Assembly: GCA_946187325.1 (NCBI GenBank)
Contig: CAMHQC010000013.1
Span: 1-52,243 of the forward strand
Direction: 5' to 3'
DNA from: an uncultured Clostridia bacterium
GTDB lineage: Bacteria; Bacillota; Clostridia; Oscillospirales; Acutalibacteraceae
Length of the DNA: 52,243 nt
Each line of letters starts with the position of its first letter. Within the stretch, counting starts at the first letter, position 1. The notes under the pieces are model-generated. The model worked only from the letters and a program-made list of their open reading frames with translations, was not told the origin of the DNA and did no database searches. The position numbers and the translations under genes are program-made. Positions 8,327 to 17,047 of the stretch are shown one piece after another.

Positions 8327-8922
8327 TGTATTACAGCGTGCGCGGAGAGGTTATCCACCTTGAAAACGGAGCAGCCGTCGTAGAGTGCGGCGGAGTAGGG
8401 TATAAATGCCTTACCACAACAAATACTCTTAAAAACTTAAAGCTCGGCGCGGAGGTTAAGCTGTATACCTACCTTAATGTCCGCGAGGACGCTATGGAGC
8501 TTTTCGGATTTTATACGACGGAGGAGCTCGGCGCGTATAAAACGCTTATCGGCGTAAGCGGAGTAGGCCCCAAGGTCGCGCTCGCTATACTTTCGGCTTT
8601 AACCCCGAGCCAGATTTCGCTCGCTATAGCTTCGGGCGACGTTAAGACGATTACACTCGCCCAGGGCGTAGGAAAAAAGCTCGCCCAAAGGCTTATTTTG
8701 GAGCTAAAGGATAAATTTAACATCGGCGCCTCCGACGACGGAAACGCTGTTTCGGGCGGTACGGTTACGGTTAGTACGGGTAACGTTGCTAAAGCGATTG
8801 AGGCGCTTACGGTACTCGGCTACAGCTCGTCGGACGTAGCTCCGTTTATTTCGACCTTAGACCCAAGCCTGCCTGTCGAAAGGCTTATCGGCGAAACCTT
8901 GAAGATGATGGGGAAGAAGTAA
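8326..8922 (+). CDS. ruvA: Holliday junction branch migration protein RuvA
   Basis: A 198-residue DNA-binding subunit that forms a tetramer on Holliday junctions and recruits the RuvB motor. It has an N-terminal OB fold (about 1-62, with VVECGGVGYKC and LYTYLNVREDAMELFGF), helix-hairpin-helix repeats (VSGVGPKVALAILS and AQGVGKKLAQRLILELKDK) and a C-terminal domain (about 150-198, ALTVLGYSSSDV) that contacts RuvB. The GTG start overlaps the ruvC stop by one base, so translation is probably coupled. A 200-bp gap filled by element B separates it from ruvB. Confidence 0.97.
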   Translation: MYYSVRGEVIHLENGAAVVECGGVGYKCLTTTNTLKNLKLGAEVKLYTYLNVREDAMELFGFYTTEELGAYKTLIGVSGVGPKVALAILSALTPSQISLAIASGDVKTITLAQGVGKKLAQRLILELKDKFNIGASDDGNAVSGGTVTVSTGNVAKAIEALTVLGYSSSDVAPFISTLDPSLPVERLIGETLKMMGKK

Positions 8923-9118
8923 TTAATAGTGTATAGTGGATAGTGTATGTCGGGAAGATAGAATAATCTTTCAGTTTAGATTTATTACCGACCTAATTTA
9001 TACGCGGCTTCGCTTGCGAAGCGTATTAAAATTGTCGGGATACAATAGTTTTGAATTATGACAATCTGTCTGCCCGACTAAAACTCTCAACTTTCAACTC
9101 TCAACTATCAACTGATTA
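8921..9118. repeat. Composite inverted element B: 130-bp core flanked by 7-bp repeats
   Basis: This is a second copy of the element at 1651-1846, splitting ruvA from ruvB. Left 7-mers (ATAGTGT/GATAGTG) are at 8921-8948. Right 7-mers (CTCAACT, CTATCAA) are at 9079-9118 and form the complement of a GATAGTT/GAGAGTT series. The core 8949-9078 has terminal inverted repeats GTCGGGAAGATAG and CTGTCTGCCCGAC (11 of 13). An inner pair CCGAC/GTCGG and central hairpin GCTTCGC-ttg-GCGAAGC are also present. Core length, stem order and several blocks (AGATAGAAT, CCGACC, AATT, CGGGA) agree with element A, but stem sequences differ while keeping pairing. Confidence 0.7.
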
Positions 9119-9132
9119 ATTTGGAGATAAAT

Positions 9133-10197
9133 ATGATAGAATATTCGGATGAATTTGATTTTGAAAACAGAATAGTCGATACCACGGAGATTCCCGAGGA
9201 TACGGGCGATAATGAAAATCCGCTCAGACCGAAAACCCTCGACGATTATATCGGTCAGGAAACTGTCAAGGAAAATCTGCGTGTATTTATAGACGCCGCC
9301 AAACAGCGCGGCGAGAGCTTAGACCACGTTTTACTATACGGCCCTCCCGGTCTCGGTAAAACCACGCTTTCGGGTATTATCGCAAACGAACTCGGAGTAT
9401 CCGTGAGGATTACCTCGGGTCCCGCGATTGAAAAGCCCGGCGATTTAGCTTCGCTCTTAACTAATCTTAACCAAGGCGACGTGCTTTTTATAGACGAAAT
9501 TCACCGTTTAAGCCGTGCCGTTGAGGAGATTTTATATCCCTCGATGGAGGACTTCGCGATTGATATAATCACAGGTAAAGGTCAGATGGCGACTTCGTAC
9601 CACCTGCCGCTGCCTAAATTTACGCTAGTAGGCGCTACCACAAGAGCGGGTCAGCTCACCGCGCCGCTGAGGGACCGCTTCGGAGTTGTTTTAAGGCTCG
9701 AGCTCTATACGACCGAGGAACTCGCTCAGATTGTCGAGCGAAGCGCCTCGATACTTTCGATTCAGATTGAGCGCGAGGGCGCGCTTGAAATCGCCTCACG
9801 CTCGAGAGGAACGCCCCGAATCGCAAACAGGTTTTTAAAGCGTGTACGCGACTTCGCCCAGGTGCTTTCCGACGGAGTTATCACGGGCGAAACCGCTAAA
9901 GTAGCTCTCGAAAGGCTCGGAGTTGACGAGCTTGGGCTTGATAATAACGACCGAAGAATGTTAGAGGCTATCGTAAAATTCTACAACGGCGGGCCTGTAG
10001 GGCTTGAAACCTTGGCTGCCGCTATCGGCGAGGAAGCCGTTACTATCGAGGATGTTTACGAGCCGTATTTAATGCAAATCGGATTTTTGAGCAGAACCCC
10101 CAGGGGCAGATGTATCACCGCCAAGGCGTGCGAGCATCTCAATATGAAGTTCCCGGGCGGAGCCGGAAATTCACAGCCGACGTTGTTTAACGACTGA
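9133..10197 (+). CDS. ruvB: Holliday junction branch migration ATPase RuvB
   Basis: A 354-residue AAA+ helicase that pumps DNA through the RuvA-junction complex. Motifs are Walker [10 protein letters not shown], Walker B LFIDEIHR, sensor GATTRAG, the arginine-finger region APLRDRFG, and a C-terminal winged helix ([29 protein letters not shown]). The start is the ATG at 9133, with SD GGAG six bases upstream. The in-frame TTG at 9121 overlaps that SD and is rejected. The N-terminus has an acidic extension of about 30 residues before [12 protein letters not shown]. Element B may uncouple it from ruvCA; no separate promoter was identified. Confidence 0.97.
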   Translation: MIEYSDEFDFENRIVDTTEIPEDTGDNENPLRPKTLDDYIGQETVKENLRVFIDAAKQRGESLDHVLLYGPPGLGKTTLSGIIANELGVSVRITSGPAIEKPGDLASLLTNLNQGDVLFIDEIHRLSRAVEEILYPSMEDFAIDIITGKGQMATSYHLPLPKFTLVGATTRAGQLTAPLRDRFGVVLRLELYTTEELAQIVERSASILSIQIEREGALEIASRSRGTPRIANRFLKRVRDFAQVLSDGVITGETAKVALERLGVDELGLDNNDRRMLEAIVKFYNGGPVGLETLAAAIGEEAVTIEDVYEPYLMQIGFLSRTPRGRCITAKACEHLNMKFPGGAGNSQPTLFND

Positions 10198-10218
10198 TTT
10201 ATACGAAAGGAGCGGAAA

Positions 10219-11082
10219 ATGAGATATTCGGAAAACTGGAAAGATTACGAGCTTATAGACTGCTCCGACGGCGAAAGGCTGGAGCGCTGGGGAAATATTA
10301 TCCTTATCCGTCCCGACCCTCAGATTATCTGGAGCTCTGGTAAGAAAAATCCACTGTGGAAAAACGCTCACGCGCGTTACCACCGCTCGAATAAGGGCGG
10401 CGGAAGCTGGGAAATGTATAAGAGAGTACCTGATTCCTGGAGCGTTAAGTACAGGAACTTAAAATTCAACGTTAAGCCTATGGGCTTTAAGCATACGGGA
10501 GTTTTTCCCGAGCAGGCGGTTAACTGGGACTGGGTTTACGACAGGATTAAATCCGAAAACCGACCGCTTAATATCCTTAATCTGTTTGGTTATACAGGCT
10601 GCGCTACGCTGATGTGTATGGACGCGGGCGCTAAAGTTTGCCACGTAGACGCGAGCAAGGGTATGGTTAACTGGGCTAAAGAAAACGCCCAAATTTCAAA
10701 AATTGCCGACAGACCTGTAAGGTGGCTTGTGGACGACTGCGTTAAGTTTGTCCAAAGAGAAATCCGCCGAGGTCATAAGTACGACGGTATTATTATGGAC
10801 CCGCCGTCCTACGGCAGAGGCCCTAATGGTGAAGTCTGGAAGATAGAAGAAAAGCTTTATTCTTTTATGGAATTATGTATGCAGGTTCTTTCGGACGAGC
10901 CATCGTTTTTGATATTAAATTCCTACACAACGGGACTTTCGCCCGCGGTGATGGAATATCTGTTAAATATTATGTTAAAGAGCCGTTACGGCGGAAAGGT
11001 CAGCTCCGATGAAATCGGGCTTAAGGTTACCGAGTCGGGAATGTGCCTGCCTTGCGGTTCTACGGTAATTTGGGAGAGTTAA
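10219..11082 (+). CDS. Class I SAM-dependent methyltransferase (RlmI/RlmK-like)
   Basis: A 287-residue probable RNA methyltransferase. The SAM-binding motif I is NILNLFGYTGCATLMCMDAGA, with VCHVDASKGMVNWAKENA as motif II. The MDPPSYGRG motif (DPPSY) is typical of the Methyltrans_SAM/RlmI-RlmK group that modifies 23S rRNA. The N-terminal half carries a strand-rich segment instead of a full PUA domain, so it is shorter than RlmI. SD AAAGGAGCGG precedes the ATG. The stop codon touches the ATG of ecfA1, placing it at the head of the ECF operon, but no shared role is implied. The exact target base is unknown. Confidence 0.8.
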   Translation: MRYSENWKDYELIDCSDGERLERWGNIILIRPDPQIIWSSGKKNPLWKNAHARYHRSNKGGGSWEMYKRVPDSWSVKYRNLKFNVKPMGFKHTGVFPEQAVNWDWVYDRIKSENRPLNILNLFGYTGCATLMCMDAGAKVCHVDASKGMVNWAKENAQISKIADRPVRWLVDDCVKFVQREIRRGHKYDGIIMDPPSYGRGPNGEVWKIEEKLYSFMELCMQVLSDEPSFLILNSYTTGLSPAVMEYLLNIMLKSRYGGKVSSDEIGLKVTESGMCLPCGSTVIWES

Positions 11083-11910
11083 ATGAGCTTTATTTCAGCT
11101 TCGGGCGTAAAGTATGCTTACGAGGACAGCGATAAGCTTGCGCTCAAAGGTATTACGTTAAAAGTGAATAAGGGCGAGTTCGTGGCGCTTTTAGGTCATA
11201 ACGGCTGCGGTAAATCGACTATGGCTAAGACCTTAAACGCGCTTTTGACCCCGAGCGAGGGCGTAATCTACGTTGACGGTATGGATACCTCCGACGAGGA
11301 AGTTACCTACGAAATCCGCCGAAACGTAGGCTTGGTGCTTCAAAATCCCGATAATCAGCTCGTCGCGAGCATTATCGAGGAGGACGTAGCTTTCGGCCCC
11401 GAGAATCTCGGAGTTGAGCCCGCCGAAATCAGACGCAGGGTTGATAACGCCTTAAAGGCGGTCGATATGTACGAGTACAGAACCCACGCGCCGCATAAGC
11501 TTTCGGGCGGTCAGAAACAGCGCGTCGCCATCGCGGGAATACTCGCTATGGAGCCGAGCTGTATCGTGTTCGACGAGCCGACTGCTATGCTCGACCCGAA
11601 CGGCAGGGAAGAAGTTATGCGGACGATTAAAACCCTTAAAGAAAAGGGAATCACTATCGTTTTAATTACACATTATATGGAAGAAGCGGTGCTCGCCGAC
11701 CGCGTAATCGTTATGGACGAGGGCGAGATACTGATTCAGGGCGAACCCGAGAAGGTATTTTCTCAGGTTAATCTCCTTAAAAAGCACGCGCTCGATGTGC
11801 CTCAGGCTACGGAGCTCGCGTATAAGCTTATAGGAGCGGGGCTTAGATTTTCCAAAATGCCTCTTAATACGGACGAGTGCGTCAGTTTGTTAGAGGAGGC
11901 GCTCGGATGA
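11083..11910 (+). CDS. ecfA1: ECF transporter ATPase EcfA1
   Basis: One of two ATPases of the energy-coupling factor module, which powers vitamin and metal uptake through interchangeable S components. It has 275 residues with Walker [10 protein letters not shown] (38-46), Q-loop LQNPDNQL, signature LSGGQKQR, Walker [13 protein letters not shown] and H-switch LITHYMEE. The C-terminal tail (about 220-275) matches EcfA proteins. It begins immediately after the methyltransferase stop (TAAATG) and overlaps ecfA2 by four bases. No S component is encoded nearby, as expected for a group II (shared) ECF module. Confidence 0.95.
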   Translation: MSFISASGVKYAYEDSDKLALKGITLKVNKGEFVALLGHNGCGKSTMAKTLNALLTPSEGVIYVDGMDTSDEEVTYEIRRNVGLVLQNPDNQLVASIIEEDVAFGPENLGVEPAEIRRRVDNALKAVDMYEYRTHAPHKLSGGQKQRVAIAGILAMEPSCIVFDEPTAMLDPNGREEVMRTIKTLKEKGITIVLITHYMEEAVLADRVIVMDEGEILIQGEPEKVFSQVNLLKKHALDVPQATELAYKLIGAGLRFSKMPLNTDECVSLLEEALG

Positions 11911-12770
11911 GTATAATTGAAGTTAAGGATTTGAGCTTTACCTACGGTATCAAAACTCCGTTCGAGAAAAAGGCTGTTGACTCGCTGAATCTGAGCATTA
12001 ACGAGGGCGAGATTATCGGACTTATAGGACACACCGGCTCGGGTAAGAGTACGTTTGTCCAGATGCTCAACGGGCTTATAAAGCCGACAAGCGGACAGGT
12101 TTTTTTAAACGGCGAGGATATCTGGGCTAAGCCTAAGGAAATAAGAAAAATTCGTTTTAAAGTCGGAATGGTTTTCCAGTACCCCGAGTACCAGCTTTTC
12201 GACGAAACCGTTTACGACGATATAGCTTTCGGGCCTAAAAATATGGGCTTGAGCGGCGAGGATATAGACGCTACGGTAAAAAAAGCGGCGATGTTCTCGG
12301 GCTTATCCGAAAAGCTACTAAAAAAATCGCCGTTCGATTTATCGGGCGGAGAAAAACGCCGTGCCGCTATAGCGGGCGTAATCGCTATGGATCCCGATGT
12401 GCTTGTACTCGACGAGCCTACCGCGGGACTTGACCCGAAGGGAAAGGCGCTTTTGCTCTCGCAGATCAACAGCTACCACCGCGAGAGAAATAATACCGTA
12501 ATTATCGTATCGCACAGTATGGAGGATATCGCGCAGATAGCCGACAGAGTGCTTGTTATGAATAAAGGCAGGCTCGAGATGTTCGACACTCCGAAAAAGG
12601 TTTTCGCTCAGGCGGACAGGCTCGAGAGTATGGGGCTTAGAGTGCCTCAGATTACAAAAATTATGCTCACCTTAAAGCAGAAGGGCTACGATGTTTCCGA
12701 CGGAGTGCTTACGGTGGAGCAGGCGTTTTGTGAAATTGTAAGCCTGCTTAAAAAGGAGGGTAAAATATGA
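11907..12770 (+). CDS. ecfA2: ECF transporter ATPase EcfA2
   Basis: The second ATPase of the ECF module, 287 residues. Walker A is GHTGSGKST (41-49), Q-loop FQYPEYQLF, signature LSGGEKRR, Walker [13 protein letters not shown] and H-switch IVSHSMED. The start is the ATG inside ATGA, overlapping the ecfA1 stop, with SD GAGGAGG upstream. A longer reading from 11877 would begin inside ecfA1 and is rejected. It overlaps ecfT by four bases at its 3' end. Confidence 0.95.
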   Translation: MSIIEVKDLSFTYGIKTPFEKKAVDSLNLSINEGEIIGLIGHTGSGKSTFVQMLNGLIKPTSGQVFLNGEDIWAKPKEIRKIRFKVGMVFQYPEYQLFDETVYDDIAFGPKNMGLSGEDIDATVKKAAMFSGLSEKLLKKSPFDLSGGEKRRAAIAGVIAMDPDVLVLDEPTAGLDPKGKALLLSQINSYHRERNNTVIIVSHSMEDIAQIADRVLVMNKGRLEMFDTPKKVFAQADRLESMGLRVPQITKIMLTLKQKGYDVSDGVLTVEQAFCEIVSLLKKEGKI

Positions 12771-13579
12771 TTAGAGATGTTGCCCTCGGACAGTATATGC
12801 CCGGAAAAGGTATTGTCCATAAAGCCGACCCGAGATTAAAAATCCTAATCTTAATCGCGTTTATCGTACTGATATTCTGTTCGTTTAACTTTATCGCTCT
12901 CGGCGTAGTTTCCGCCGCGGTCGCTGTTGTAATCGCGCTGTCGGATATACCCGTTAAGTACTACTTTAAGAGCTTAAAGGTTATTATATTTATCGTAATT
13001 ATTACGTCGATAATCAATATGTTCTACGGAACAGGCGAGCCGATTTTCCGATTTTGGATTCTGAAAATCACGATGTCGGGAATTATTAGAGCGATATTCG
13101 TAACCGTGAGAATTATACTGCTTATTCTGATAAGCTCGTGTCTTACGTTTACCACTTCGCCGACCGACTTAACCGACGCTATCGAAAGGCTGATGAAGCC
13201 GTTAAAAATATTCCGCGTAAAAGTCCACGAAATCGCTATGATGATGACTATCGCACTGAGATTTGTGCCGACCTTGCTCGAGGAAACCGATAAAATTATG
13301 TCGGCTCAAAAGGCGAGAGGCGCCGATATGGAGAGCGGCGGACTGATTAAAAAGGTAAAGGCGATGACGCCGATTTTAATTCCGCTGTTTGTATCCGCGT
13401 TCAGACGAGCTTACGACTTGGCGATGGCGATGGAATGCCGCTGTTATCAGGGCGGTGACGGCAGAACAAGGATGAAGTCGCTCCATCTTCAGAAGCACGA
13501 TGTCTACTGTATTATTTTCGCGGCGGTAGTTTTGGCGGGAGTAGTTGTGTGCGATGTGTTTATCGCGCCGGCGATTTAA
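12767..13579 (+). CDS. ecfT: ECF transporter transmembrane component EcfT
   Basis: A 270-residue membrane scaffold that couples the EcfA ATPases to substrate-binding S components. It has about five membrane segments (27-80, 105-132, 243-263), with a long cytoplasmic coupling region between about 140 and 240. The first coupling motif is QKARGADM, as in the family. The second, normally ARG-like, reads AMECRCYQG, so Cys replaces the usual Gly after Arg. It starts with an ATGA overlap with ecfA2. A 7-bp tandem repeat begins right at the stop codon. Confidence 0.93.
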   Translation: MIRDVALGQYMPGKGIVHKADPRLKILILIAFIVLIFCSFNFIALGVVSAAVAVVIALSDIPVKYYFKSLKVIIFIVIITSIINMFYGTGEPIFRFWILKITMSGIIRAIFVTVRIILLILISSCLTFTTSPTDLTDAIERLMKPLKIFRVKVHEIAMMMTIALRFVPTLLEETDKIMSAQKARGADMESGGLIKKVKAMTPILIPLFVSAFRRAYDLAMAMECRCYQGGDGRTRMKSLHLQKHDVYCIIFAAVVLAGVVVCDVFIAPAI

Positions 13580-13616
13580 TAGTTGATAGTTGATAGTTGA
13601 GAGTTGATAGTTATAG
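13580..13616. repeat. Heptanucleotide tandem repeat (GATAGTT type)
   Basis: Five copies of a 7-base unit (AGTTGAT with one GAGAGTT variant) fill the junction between ecfT and truA. Only one arm is present here; no opposing CTATCAA arm or core was seen. Confidence 0.85.
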
Positions 13617-13643
13617 TCACTCTTCGCTCTTAATTGGTGTTGT

Positions 13644-14381
13644 ATGAGAAATATTCTTATTACAATTTCATATGACGGAAAAAATTTCCACGGCTGGCAG
13701 ATTCAAAAAAACGGAATCACAGTCCAGGAGGTTTTCCAAAACGCTCTAAAAAATACTGTGGGTGAGTTTAAAGATCTAAAGGGTTGCAGCCGTACCGACA
13801 GCGGAGTTCACGCCGATATGTACTGTATAAGCGTTAAAATCAACCACCCGATACCACTCGAAAGGCTTAAACCGGCGCTCAACAATCGGCTTCCCGACGA
13901 GGTTGTGTGTTTGGAGTGCAGAGAAGTCGCTTTGGACTTCCACGCGCGGTATAACTGTAAATCCAAGCGTTATGTCTATAAAATCTGGAACAGCGATACA
14001 CGCAATCCGTTTCTAAACGGACACGCGCTGTTTTATAGATATCCGCTCGACGAAAAGCTCCTTAATAAATGCGCTCAGGACTTCGTCGGCACTCACGATT
14101 TTACGTCGTTTTGTACGCTCGATAAGCGCGGGATAGGCGACTTTACCCGAACTGTTAAGATGTTTAAGGTTGAGCGCGAGGGCAATATGGTAAAAATGAG
14201 CGTAGAAGCCGACGGCTTTCTCTATAATATGGTGAGAATTATGGTCGGAACTCTGCTCGGTATAGCGAGCGGTAAAATAGCCCCTGACGCCATTCCCGAA
14301 ATATTGGAAAAGAAAGACCGCTCAGCCGCGGGTGTTACGGCTCAAAGCTGTGGATTATATCTCAATAAAGTTAATTATTGA
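13644..14381 (+). CDS. truA: tRNA pseudouridine synthase TruA
   Basis: This enzyme isomerises uridines 38-40 in the tRNA anticodon arm. It has 245 residues, the usual length. The catalytic Asp52 lies in GCSRTDSGVHA. Other TruA motifs are SYDGKNFHGWQ at the start, DFHARYNCKSKRYVYKIWN and FLYNMVRIMVGTL. No clear SD precedes the ATG; the upstream sequence is the end of the heptamer repeat junction. The next gene follows after 12 bases. Confidence 0.96.
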   Translation: MRNILITISYDGKNFHGWQIQKNGITVQEVFQNALKNTVGEFKDLKGCSRTDSGVHADMYCISVKINHPIPLERLKPALNNRLPDEVVCLECREVALDFHARYNCKSKRYVYKIWNSDTRNPFLNGHALFYRYPLDEKLLNKCAQDFVGTHDFTSFCTLDKRGIGDFTRTVKMFKVEREGNMVKMSVEADGFLYNMVRIMVGTLLGIASGKIAPDAIPEILEKKDRSAAGVTAQSCGLYLNKVNY

Positions 14382-14393
14382 TAAGGAAAAGTT

Positions 14394-15656
14394 ATGAAAA
14401 AATTATTCGGCGGACGCTACAGCGTCCGCAACGCTGAAAAAAGAAAAAAGAATAAACGAAGCGTTTTAAGCTATGAGGATGTTCCCCTCGACGAGTATAA
14501 TAACGACCAACCCGAGATATCCAAAGAAGCTAAGAAGAAAATCATTATCGCCGTCGCGATAATCTTCGTTCTCGGAATTGTCGTATTCGCCGTGGCTAAC
14601 AGAGACGCGTTCTCGCCCGAAAATATATCGCACTGGTTTAGGTACGATGTTCTCGGCTCGAGCGACGAGGGCTATCCTGTGTCGATTACGGGTACCGCCG
14701 TTAATAACGGAAACTTTATCGGCGGTGACGGAGTTACATATGTTTCGGATACATCATTCGTTTCGCTGAATCCCTCGGGAAATGAAGTAGGCTATAACCA
14801 GCACGGCTTCGCTAATCCGATTCTCTGTAAGTCGGGGGATAACGTGCTTATTTATAACCTCGGCGGTAACGGCTACGTTACGGGCAAGAGGGATGAACTC
14901 AATAAAGCTAAGGATACCGACAACTACGTTATGACAGCTGATATTAACAGCAACGGTTACTACTGCGTAGTCACCCAGACGGACGGTTATCTCTCTAAAA
15001 TCTTTGTGTACAACAATAACAAGGAGAAGATTTACACCTATTCCTTCTCCGATTATTACGTTAACTCGGTCGCTATAAACCCGAGCGGTACAGGCTGTGT
15101 TGCGTGCGGAGTTACGGGCGATAACGGAAGCCTGCTCGGTATAGCCTATGTGCTCGACTTCGCTCAGGAAAAACCTGTCGCTACCCACAGCTTAGGCGAA
15201 AATACCGTCTACGGAGTTGAGTATTTTAACTCGAATACCGCGTGTATCGTCGGCTCAAACTCCTCTTATATGCTCGATATCGGAGCGGGCGCTCTAAAGG
15301 AAGTCGGTTATAATAAGATGCAGCTTACCGCGTTCGATATTAATACCGATACAAATACCTTAGCGCTGTCGCTGTCCAGAAGCGGTGACGGCAGAACCTG
15401 TTCTATCGAATGCGTCAACAGCGCGGGCGAGCCGTTCAGCGTTAATGATACCGATTTGACGATTAATTCTATAAGTCTGTTTAAAAACCGTGTTGCCGCG
15501 CTCGATTCGGACGTTTGCTATATGTTCGATACCGACGGCAATAAAATCGGTAAAGCCGCGGCGGGTAACGGCGCTAAGGCTGTGAGCCTCGATAATACAA
15601 ACGAGGCGTATATCCTCGGTATTAACGAGATTAGAAGAATAGTGCAGTTTAAATAA
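14394..15656 (+). CDS. DUF5711 family membrane-anchored beta-propeller-like protein
   Basis: A 420-residue protein with a basic, cytoplasmic N-terminus (about 1-48), one membrane segment (about 49-67) and a large extracellular domain. That domain consists of repeated four-strand units, such as ADINSNGYYCVVTQTDGYLSKIFVYNNN, VAINPSGTGCVACGVTGD and FDINTDTNTLALSLSRSGD. The pattern suggests a beta-propeller and matches DUF5711 proteins, which are common in Clostridia. Function is unknown. It sits tightly between truA and a CvpA-family gene and probably belongs to the same transcript. Confidence 0.7.
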   Translation: MKKLFGGRYSVRNAEKRKKNKRSVLSYEDVPLDEYNNDQPEISKEAKKKIIIAVAIIFVLGIVVFAVANRDAFSPENISHWFRYDVLGSSDEGYPVSITGTAVNNGNFIGGDGVTYVSDTSFVSLNPSGNEVGYNQHGFANPILCKSGDNVLIYNLGGNGYVTGKRDELNKAKDTDNYVMTADINSNGYYCVVTQTDGYLSKIFVYNNNKEKIYTYSFSDYYVNSVAINPSGTGCVACGVTGDNGSLLGIAYVLDFAQEKPVATHSLGENTVYGVEYFNSNTACIVGSNSSYMLDIGAGALKEVGYNKMQLTAFDINTDTNTLALSLSRSGDGRTCSIECVNSAGEPFSVNDTDLTINSISLFKNRVAALDSDVCYMFDTDGNKIGKAAAGNGAKAVSLDNTNEAYILGINEIRRIVQFK

Positions 15657-15667
15657 AGAGGTAGGAT

Positions 15668-16447
15668 ATGATACTGGATTTAATTATTCTGGCGATAACC
15701 GTTATACTCGTTATAATCGGCGTGGTCAGAGGTATAGCGAGAACGCTTCTAAATGTGCTGAGCGTAGCGGCTTCGGCGGTCTGCTCCTATCTCGGAGCGG
15801 GACTTCTCTCTAACCTGATTTATACCTCGATAATATCGCCCGAAATTACTAAAAATGTTACAAATTCGATGGCGGATACCTCCGCTTCCGCCGCGACGAT
15901 TATTCAGGAAGCTATAGACGCTCTGCCCGAGTTCGTCGTAAATACGTTAAAGATGCTCGGAATAGTTCTCGACAATGTGACCAAGTCGGCGGTTTCAGCC
16001 GTTAACGGCTCCGCGTCTAATGTTACGAGCGCTGTGGATTTAGCCCTAAAGCCCGTCATAACTTCGGTTTTAAGCGTTATACTTATGGCGCTGTTGTTTA
16101 TAATCTTTCTGTTTATATTTAAGAAGATTTCAAACCGCGCCGAGAGACTTTTTCATATTCCGGTTGTCGGGGCGCTTAACGGTTTTCTCGGCGGAATTTT
16201 AGGTTTAATCGAAGCCGCGATAATTGTTTTCGTCGGTATCTTAGTTATTAAGGTTATGTTTGTATTTTCCCAGGATCCGTTTATCCCGATGGATATGATT
16301 TCCAAATCAATTGTGTTCAGCGCGATTTATAACAGTGAGTTTTTAAACAATTTCGCCGCGTTCTTCGGCGCGGGAAAGGATATCGCTAACTCAGCTTCTG
16401 CCGCCGTGACAGGCGCCGTTACAGAGGTTGAGGGCGCGGTTAGATGA
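15668..16447 (+). CDS. CvpA family membrane protein
   Basis: A 259-residue protein with a CvpA-like N-terminus (DLIILAITVILVIIGVVRGIARTLLNVLS), then a soluble loop (about 50-125), and further membrane segments at about 137-158 and 180-203 including GGILGLIEAAIIVFVGILV. CvpA-family proteins are inner-membrane proteins linked in other bacteria to colicin V export and envelope stress; the biochemical role is not established. The start is ATG with SD AGAGGTAGG. It lies 11 bases after the DUF5711 gene and 9 before pgsA. Confidence 0.82.
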   Translation: MILDLIILAITVILVIIGVVRGIARTLLNVLSVAASAVCSYLGAGLLSNLIYTSIISPEITKNVTNSMADTSASAATIIQEAIDALPEFVVNTLKMLGIVLDNVTKSAVSAVNGSASNVTSAVDLALKPVITSVLSVILMALLFIIFLFIFKKISNRAERLFHIPVVGALNGFLGGILGLIEAAIIVFVGILVIKVMFVFSQDPFIPMDMISKSIVFSAIYNSEFLNNFAAFFGAGKDIANSASAAVTGAVTEVEGAVR

Positions 16448-16456
16448 GGTAATTTT

Positions 16457-17044
16457 ATGTTTAAGGATATTAAAGCTAAGGATTTTTTGACTATTCCGAA
16501 TTTGCTTTCGATGCTTCGAATAGTATTAATCGTACCGTTCGTCTATTTTTTTCTTCAAAAGAATTATATTTTAGCGGCTGTGATGTTGATAATATCGGGC
16601 TTGAGCGACGCTTGCGACGGTTTTGTCGCCCGGAGATTTAACCAGGTTACCCAGCTCGGAAAAATGCTCGACCCTATCGCCGACAAGCTCACGCTTATAG
16701 CGATTATGGTATGTATTACGATATTTACGCCGATTGTACTTCCTGTTATGATTGTGCTTATTCTGAAGGACGTCGTAATGTTAATCGGCGGCTCAAGGCT
16801 TTTAAGGACTGGAATTAACCCGCCCGCTGCCAGGTGGTACGGTAAAGCGGGAACCTTCGTGTTCTATGTTGTGGTATGTCTGATAGTATTTCTGAAAGCG
16901 GCGTTTAACTACGAAAACCCGATTCTTTCGGTAGTGCTTCTGTCTATTACCTGCGCTATTATGATTTTCGCGTTAGTAAAATATTTTATGGTATATCTTT
17001 CGTTATTAAAAAATGCCGATAAAAAATCAGAGGTAAAGGAGTAA
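16457..17044 (+). CDS. pgsA: CDP-diacylglycerol-glycerol-3-phosphate 3-phosphatidyltransferase
   Basis: A membrane enzyme that makes phosphatidylglycerol phosphate from CDP-diacylglycerol. It has 195 residues with about five membrane helices. The CDP-alcohol phosphotransferase motif is complete: DG-FV-AR, then eight residues, G-KML-D-PIA-D (within SDACDGFVARRF and GKMLDPIADK). N-terminal TIPNLLSMLRI is typical of PgsA. It could in principle be another CDP-alcohol transferase, but length and motif context favour PgsA. It is followed after three bases by the clpE-like gene. Confidence 0.9.
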   Translation: MFKDIKAKDFLTIPNLLSMLRIVLIVPFVYFFLQKNYILAAVMLIISGLSDACDGFVARRFNQVTQLGKMLDPIADKLTLIAIMVCITIFTPIVLPVMIVLILKDVVMLIGGSRLLRTGINPPAARWYGKAGTFVFYVVVCLIVFLKAAFNYENPILSVVLLSITCAIMIFALVKYFMVYLSLLKNADKKSEVKE

Positions 17045-17047
17045 TTT

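Noticed and set aside
10198-10218. Riboswitch controlling the ECF operon
   Set aside because: The gap is only 21 bases and holds just an SD.
14754-15188. 144-codon antisense frame within the DUF5711 gene
   Set aside because: No SD or recognisable domain; the sense frame is coherent.
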